A stretch of DNA of 64,000 nt from Rhabdobacter roseus. GTDB lineage: Bacteria; Bacteroidota; Bacteroidia; Cytophagales; Spirosomataceae. Location of the stretch: positions 1-64,000 of the forward strand of contig NZ_JACHGF010000013.1 of assembly GCF_014202275.1 (NCBI RefSeq), given 5' to 3'. Both the position numbers and the translations under genes were made by a program. Below are positions 60,762-64,000 of the stretch, in pieces (positions within the stretch are counted from its first letter, which is position 1; each line of letters starts with the position of its first letter). The notes under the pieces are model-generated. The model was not told the DNA's origin, did no database searches, and saw only the letters and a list, made by a program, of their open reading frames with translations.

Positions 60762-62053
60762 TGCGGTTCGTTTTTTTGTTGCTGTTCCCACTGAGCATAG
60801 CGCTCGGCCAGGTGTTTGTACGCGTTTTCACTCATGATGATCCCATTGTCCACAATGACCCCGATCGCGAGGGCTATGCCGGTGAGGGACATGATGTTGG
60901 AAGAGATATCGAAGGCATTGAGCAGAAGGAAGCTGGCGGCAATGGTAATGGGAATCTGGATAATGATGCTCAGGGCGCTGCGCCAGTGAAACAGAAACAC
61001 GATCACGATCAGCGATACCACGATCATTTCTTCAATGAGGGTATGCTTGATGCTGTCGATGCTTTCCTGAATCAGCTCGCCCCGGTCGTAGACGATGTTG
61101 AACGAAACGCCGGGCGGCAGGCCCTTGGCAGCTTCCACCATTTTAGCTTTCACCCGCTCGATGACGGCCGCCGCATTTTCTCCGTAGCGCATCACCACAA
61201 TGCCCCCCACCTTTTCGCCTTCACCGTTCCGGTCAAAGATACCCAGGCGGGTTTCCCCGGCCATTTGCACGGTACCTACGTCGGCAATCCGAACCGAGAT
61301 GCCTTTCTGGTTTTTAACGGGAATGTTTTCTATTTCCTCCATGCTTTTGAGATAGCCGGAGGTGCTGATGACATAGCCGATATCACTCATTTCGAACTTC
61401 CGGCCCCCGCTCTCATTGTTGTTGGCCCGGACCGCCGCTATGACATTATTGACGGCCAGGTCATAGTAGAGCAATTTGTTAGGGTTAAGGGTAACCTGGT
61501 ATTGCTTCTGGAAGCCCCCGAAAGAGGCGATCTCGCTCACCCCCTTCACATTCTGGAGGGCAAATTTGACGTACCAGTCCTGAATGGCGCGCTGCTCGCC
61601 CAGGTCGAGCTCGGGGGCATCGAGGGTATACCACAGGATGTGTCCGACGCCGGTACCGTCGGGCCCAAGTTGGGGGCTCACGCCCTCCGGCAGGCTTTGC
61701 GAAACGGTACTCATGCGTTCCAGTACCCGCTCCCGGGCCCAGTAGATATCCACCTCATCCTCAAAAATGATGTAAATGAAGCTCATACCGAACATGGAAT
61801 TGGCCCGAACGTACTTGACGTCGGGAAGCCCCTGCAGGTTGGTGACCAGGGGGTAGGTAATCTGATCTTCGATCAGCTGGGGACCCCGGCCCATCCACTC
61901 GGTGAATACAATGACCTGGTTTTCGGACAGATCGGGTATGGCGTCGATGGGATTGTTACGGACGGCAAAAAAGCCCCATACGAATAAGCCCGTCGCCAGA
62001 ATAAGGACGATGTAACGGTTTTGCAAGGACCATTCTATAATGCGATGTACCAT
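60758..62053 (-). CDS. cusA: CusA-type RND pump, N-terminal part, ending at a frameshift position
   Basis: 431 residues from the ATG at 62053 (MVHRIIEWSLQNRYIVLI). TM1, porter domain with ENQVIVFTEWMGRGPQLIED and VKYVRANSMFGMSFIYIIFE, then TM2-TM4 (GIALAIGVIVDNGIIMSENA). It ends after the TM4 loop with QWEQQQKNEPQ. The break lies in a cytoplasmic loop that is variable in the family. The coding strand has a run of seven A at the break, in frame as A AAA AAC. Confidence 0.85.
   Translation of the reverse strand: MVHRIIEWSLQNRYIVLILATGLFVWGFFAVRNNPIDAIPDLSENQVIVFTEWMGRGPQLIEDQITYPLVTNLQGLPDVKYVRANSMFGMSFIYIIFEDEVDIYWARERVLERMSTVSQSLPEGVSPQLGPDGTGVGHILWYTLDAPELDLGEQRAIQDWYVKFALQNVKGVSEIASFGGFQKQYQVTLNPNKLLYYDLAVNNVIAAVRANNNESGGRKFEMSDIGYVISTSGYLKSMEEIENIPVKNQKGISVRIADVGTVQMAGETRLGIFDRNGEGEKVGGIVVMRYGENAAAVIERVKAKMVEAAKGLPPGVSFNIVYDRGELIQESIDSIKHTLIEEMIVVSLIVIVFLFHWRSALSIIIQIPITIAASFLLLNAFDISSNIMSLTGIALAIGVIVDNGIIMSENAYKHLAERYAQWEQQQKNEPQ
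60771..60777 (-). other. A7 run / slippery-type heptamer at the CusA frame break
   Basis: The coding strand reads CAA-CAA-AAA-AAC-GAA; A AAA AAC is a known type of -1 slippery site. A -1 shift here joins the two CusA frames exactly. One extra A would do the same at the DNA level. Confidence 0.6.
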
Positions 62054-62272
62054 GATAAGGTAATGAGTAGCTGGTGGGTTAGTAGGGTACCGGTAAGGGT
62101 TGCGGGTAGTAAGGGAATTCCGCATAGCCGTAAGGCCGGCATCATTAGAATACCCGGAATCGAAAAATCGGCAGCCTGACCAACCAGTCAGAATTCAATG
62201 AAGAAACGAACCGATTAACAGTCATAAGTACACACTTGGGCATGTGCCCGGGCTAAACAAAGAGTGGGGGGA

Positions 62273-62716
62273 TCAAATGACCCAGGTGCAAAGAATGGCT
62301 AGAATATAGGCAACAGTATAGACGGGAGGGCCGCTATCAGAGAAAATAGGCCATGCAACGGATCCAAGGGAAGTGGGATGCCTGAGCATGCGAAGGAATT
62401 CAGGAAAAGGAAATAGCCCCATGAGAACTTGAATCGGCCCCCAACCGGATTGGGATTGTATCTCAAGTTTAACCAGTTGCGCTTTTTCCTGACAGCAGGG
62501 TACTTTGTCAAAGGAAGTGGCATGGTCGTGTTTTGAAACATCAACGGCCTGGGGGGATTGGCAGCTTTTGGAACAGGTTTCCAGGCCTATCCACACCGAC
62601 TGTGACTTACCCCTCATCAGGCACTCATGATCCACGATGACCAACCCCATGCTGCTTATCAGAAGCAGAAGGGCCATCATCAGCGAAACAAGTCTCAGGA
62701 ATCGGGGCTTTCTCAT
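62273..62716 (-). CDS. HYC_CC_PP-like exported protein (copy 2)
   Basis: 147 residues from the ATG at 62716; a TTG at 62740 overlaps the promoter. Signal-like helix (LVSLMMALLLLISSMGLVIV), then DHECLMRGKS, ETCSKSCQSP, VPCCQEK and a late PP (SGPPVYTV). This fits the family less tightly than copy 1 (HEC for HYC). Thiols and His point to metal binding at the cell surface. It is the first gene of the minus-strand Cus operon, 219 bp upstream of CusA, and has the same promoter design as copy 1. Confidence 0.6.
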   Translation of the reverse strand: MRKPRFLRLVSLMMALLLLISSMGLVIVDHECLMRGKSQSVWIGLETCSKSCQSPQAVDVSKHDHATSFDKVPCCQEKAQLVKLEIQSQSGWGPIQVLMGLFPFPEFLRMLRHPTSLGSVAWPIFSDSGPPVYTVAYILAILCTWVI

Positions 62717-62737
62717 CGATTTTATAAACCTTGAATG

Positions 62738-62779
62738 CAAACGTATTCATTTTAGGCCAATTCCGTATTACATAATTTT
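62738..62779 (-). promoter_or_regulatory. promoter with AT-rich box upstream of HYC_CC_PP copy 2 and the Cus operon
   Basis: On the minus strand: AAAATTATGTAATAC (62779-62765), 19 bp, then TACGTTTG (62745-62738), a perfect TAnnTTTG. The box, the spacing and the flanking TGGCACAAAA are shared with the promoter at 51614. Confidence 0.6.
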
Positions 62780-62822
62780 GTGCCAGGTATACATCTTTTT
62801 TTCTAATTCTTTCCGGAAAGAG

Positions 62823-62935
62823 TCATGCTTGGGAAGATATTATGCCCCTCCGTTCCCTTTTCGGAAAGGGCCTGTATTGGGCAAAGCTGTGCACATGCTG
62901 TTGAATCAAGTCCCGGAAAGTCGTGCATCAGGTAG
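62823..62935 (-). pseudogene. relic of a Met/His-rich lipoprotein-like gene
   Basis: On the minus strand a frame ending at the stop codon at 62823 contains RDLIQQHVHSFAQY, which resembles the SDDP..LIQQHAH unit of the lipoprotein at 42802. A preceding DARL fits the same pattern only after a frameshift. No start codon or signal peptide. The rest of 62717-63029 holds nothing else recognisable. Confidence 0.4.
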
Positions 62936-63029
62936 CTATTTAAGGGAAGATTTGTTTTGGCACACCCTTCTTTACTTTCCTGGCTGGAATGACGCTTTTG
63001 ATTTCACCACTTCAAACCGAACAAATGCT

Positions 63030-63269
63030 ATGAAAATAATAAAATTCAAAACCAACATGAACAGTGAAGGCCGTGTGGCGGGTGTAGCCCCCTTTCTGGA
63101 TGGGAGTGAGAACATCTCCAGCTGGCAGGTCAACACCGAACACCCGGATAAGGTGTTGAGCGTAGCGGGTGAGCAAATCGAACCGGGTCAAATAAAAGAG
63201 CTAGTCAAAAAGGCTGGATTTGAAGCGGAGGTGATTCGTGTGCAGGGGATCGGTGGCGTTGACCTCTAA
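63030..63269 (+). CDS. HMA-fold copper-chaperone-like protein lacking CxxC
   Basis: 79 residues from the ATG at 63030. IKFKTNMNSEGRVAGVAPFL aligns with small HMA chaperones of Bacteroidota (FKTNI.C.GCVA.VTPFLD), followed by SSWQVNTEHPDKVLSVAG and LVKKAGFEAEVI. Both metal-binding Cys are replaced: Ser12 and Arg15. The rest of the fold is well conserved, which argues against simple decay. It may bind metal differently, pair with a Cys-containing partner, or have lost its function. It lies between a gene relic and transposase sequence, outside the minus-strand operon. Confidence 0.72.
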   Translation: MKIIKFKTNMNSEGRVAGVAPFLDGSENISSWQVNTEHPDKVLSVAGEQIEPGQIKELVKKAGFEAEVIRVQGIGGVDL

Positions 63270-63293
63270 TTGGGCTCCTTTATGTAAGCGAGT

Positions 63294-63458
63294 GAAAAAT
63301 TTCTGTAAAGCAGCGAGATGTTCAAGCCGTGTGAAGGTCTTCCCTGCTTCTGATGGATAGGTCCATTTCTTGGATAGGTCGTTGATAGTCAGGTAGACCA
63401 GTTTTAAAAGGGTCATCCCTGAGGTAATTCTGACTAACGTTCCGCATCACTCTATAAA
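63294..63458 (-). pseudogene. relic of a transposase C-terminus (IS256-like)
   Basis: On the minus strand IYRVMRNVSQN, then after a frameshift MTLLKLVYLTINDLSKKWTY and a short tail, resemble the C-terminal part of IS256-type transposases (IYRVIRNVT...LKLLYLAL.NI.KKWT). It starts directly after the IS110 stop codon, so the IS110 element may have inserted into or next to it. No ends or inverted repeats seen. Confidence 0.4.
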
Positions 63459-64000
63459 TCACGTATTTACAAAGCCGAGTTCTTCCTTAGCCAAGCCTAA
63501 TTTACCTATTTGTTTTTTCATTTTTGCAATCACTGCCAGCTTTCTTTTCTCATCAAGAAACAGGTATTGTGTAGGCGGTTGGTAAGGCACCTGCTTCACT
63601 ACCATATTCCAGATAATGACTGCGAGCTTCCTTGCCGTGGCACTCACGGCTACAGTTCTGCCTTTGCGATAAGCTACTCTTTTGAAGAAATTGGACAGAT
63701 GCGTGTCTTTAAGATTGCCAATTGCATTGGCTGCATTGCGCAGCGCAATTTTGAGCCGGTTGCTTCCTTTGGGCGTTTTGCTGCTTAGCAGCTTGCCTCC
63801 ACTGATTCTGTTGTTGGGAGACAGCCGCAGCCAGGAGGCAAACTCTTTGGCTGTGCTGAACTTTTTAAATCCCTCCGGTCCCACTTCGCTCATGATGGTG
63901 AGGATGGTACTGTGGCTTACACCTTCGATGCTCATCAAGTCTGTGCCCCCAAAGTACTGATAGGACGCCTGATTAAGATCTATGCCTTTGATGGCGTTTT
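63459..64000 (-). mobile_element. IS110-family transposase, C-terminal part (runs off the window)
   Basis: The frame is open to the window edge, giving 179 residues. It has the IS110/IS116/IS902 C-terminal domain: LMSIEGVSHSTILTIMSEVG, FASWLRLSPNNRISGGK with the catalytic Ser, NRLKIALRNAANAIG and AYRKGRTVAVSATARKLAV. The N-terminal RuvC-like domain lies beyond the edge. IS110 elements lack terminal inverted repeats, so the borders cannot be set here. It marks the right edge of the copper island. Confidence 0.88.

Noticed and set aside
1-64000. CRISPR arrays, tRNA or rRNA genes, phage modules
   Set aside because: No regularly spaced repeats, cloverleaf-like stretches or phage structural genes were seen on reading both strands.

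Overview
The window looks like a chromosome segment of a moderately GC-rich Bacteroidota bacterium, most likely a cytophagale of the Spirosoma/Dyadobacter type. This rests on a TonB-receptor/DUF4249 pair, DUF5686, DUF2147, DUF2911, PepSY-like and HYC_CC_PP-type proteins, type-2 beta-barrel receptors, and several promoters matching the Bacteroidota -7 element TAnnTTTG. No tRNA, rRNA or CRISPR array was seen.

Layout. (1) 1-4.5 kb: the end of a Czc-type metal efflux operon (TolC-like end, CzcB-like adaptor, small membrane protein, CPC-type Zn/Cd/Pb P-type ATPase). (2) 4.6-7.6 kb, minus strand: a di-haem cytochrome, a Rieske lipoprotein and a porin. (3) 7.9-12.3 kb, minus: a metal transport cluster (ZIP, SPC-type P1B-4 ATPase, CDF). 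(4) 12.4-22.4 kb: an envelope-regulation block with YkvA, PAP2 phosphatase, TonB-type receptor, a histidine kinase/OmpR-type regulator pair, a VIT1/CCC1-like transporter, an EamA protein, a DUF347 membrane protein, and a divergent ECF sigma factor with a membrane-anchored beta-barrel partner. (5) 22.5-40.1 kb: amidase, a PHP-like gene broken by a stop codon, GT39 glycosyltransferase, outer-membrane protein, PepSY-repeat lipoprotein, S41 peptidase, TonB receptor/DUF4249, sterol-desaturase-like hydroxylase, DUF5686 protein, two DUF2147 proteins, a PepSY-like protein and a second PAP2. (6) 40.1-40.8 kb: an AT-rich stretch with no clear gene. (7) 40.8-42.8 kb: a mercury-type module (ArsR/CadC-like regulator, GDCCVxC protein, MerTP, MerP-like protein, remnant of a MerA-like flavoprotein). 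(8) 42.8-62.8 kb, minus: a large copper-resistance island (CopB-type ATPase, two multicopper oxidases, one fused to a CopB-like beta-barrel, CusC/two CusB/split CusA, DUF3347, DUF305, DUF2231, BNR and HYC_CC_PP proteins). (9) 62.8-64 kb: gene relics, a chaperone-like protein without its metal cysteines, and IS110/IS256-like transposase sequence.

The most interesting signals are regulatory. Six promoters share CAGA-N7-CAGA-N9-(TAnnTTTG-like). They precede the response regulator itself, the TonB receptor/PAP2/YkvA genes, the DUF347/EamA/VIT1 genes, the ECF sigma gene, the PepSY gene and the second PAP2 gene. This predicts an autoregulated two-component regulon feeding an ECF sigma factor. Four other promoters share CCCAACCTTT-N13-CAACT, one directly in front of the ECF gene, which predicts the ECF regulon. 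Two HYC_CC_PP genes 11 kb apart share a third promoter architecture (GTATTACATAATTTT box, 19 bp, TACRTTTG). All reading is by eye; family names come from motif recognition, not database searches.
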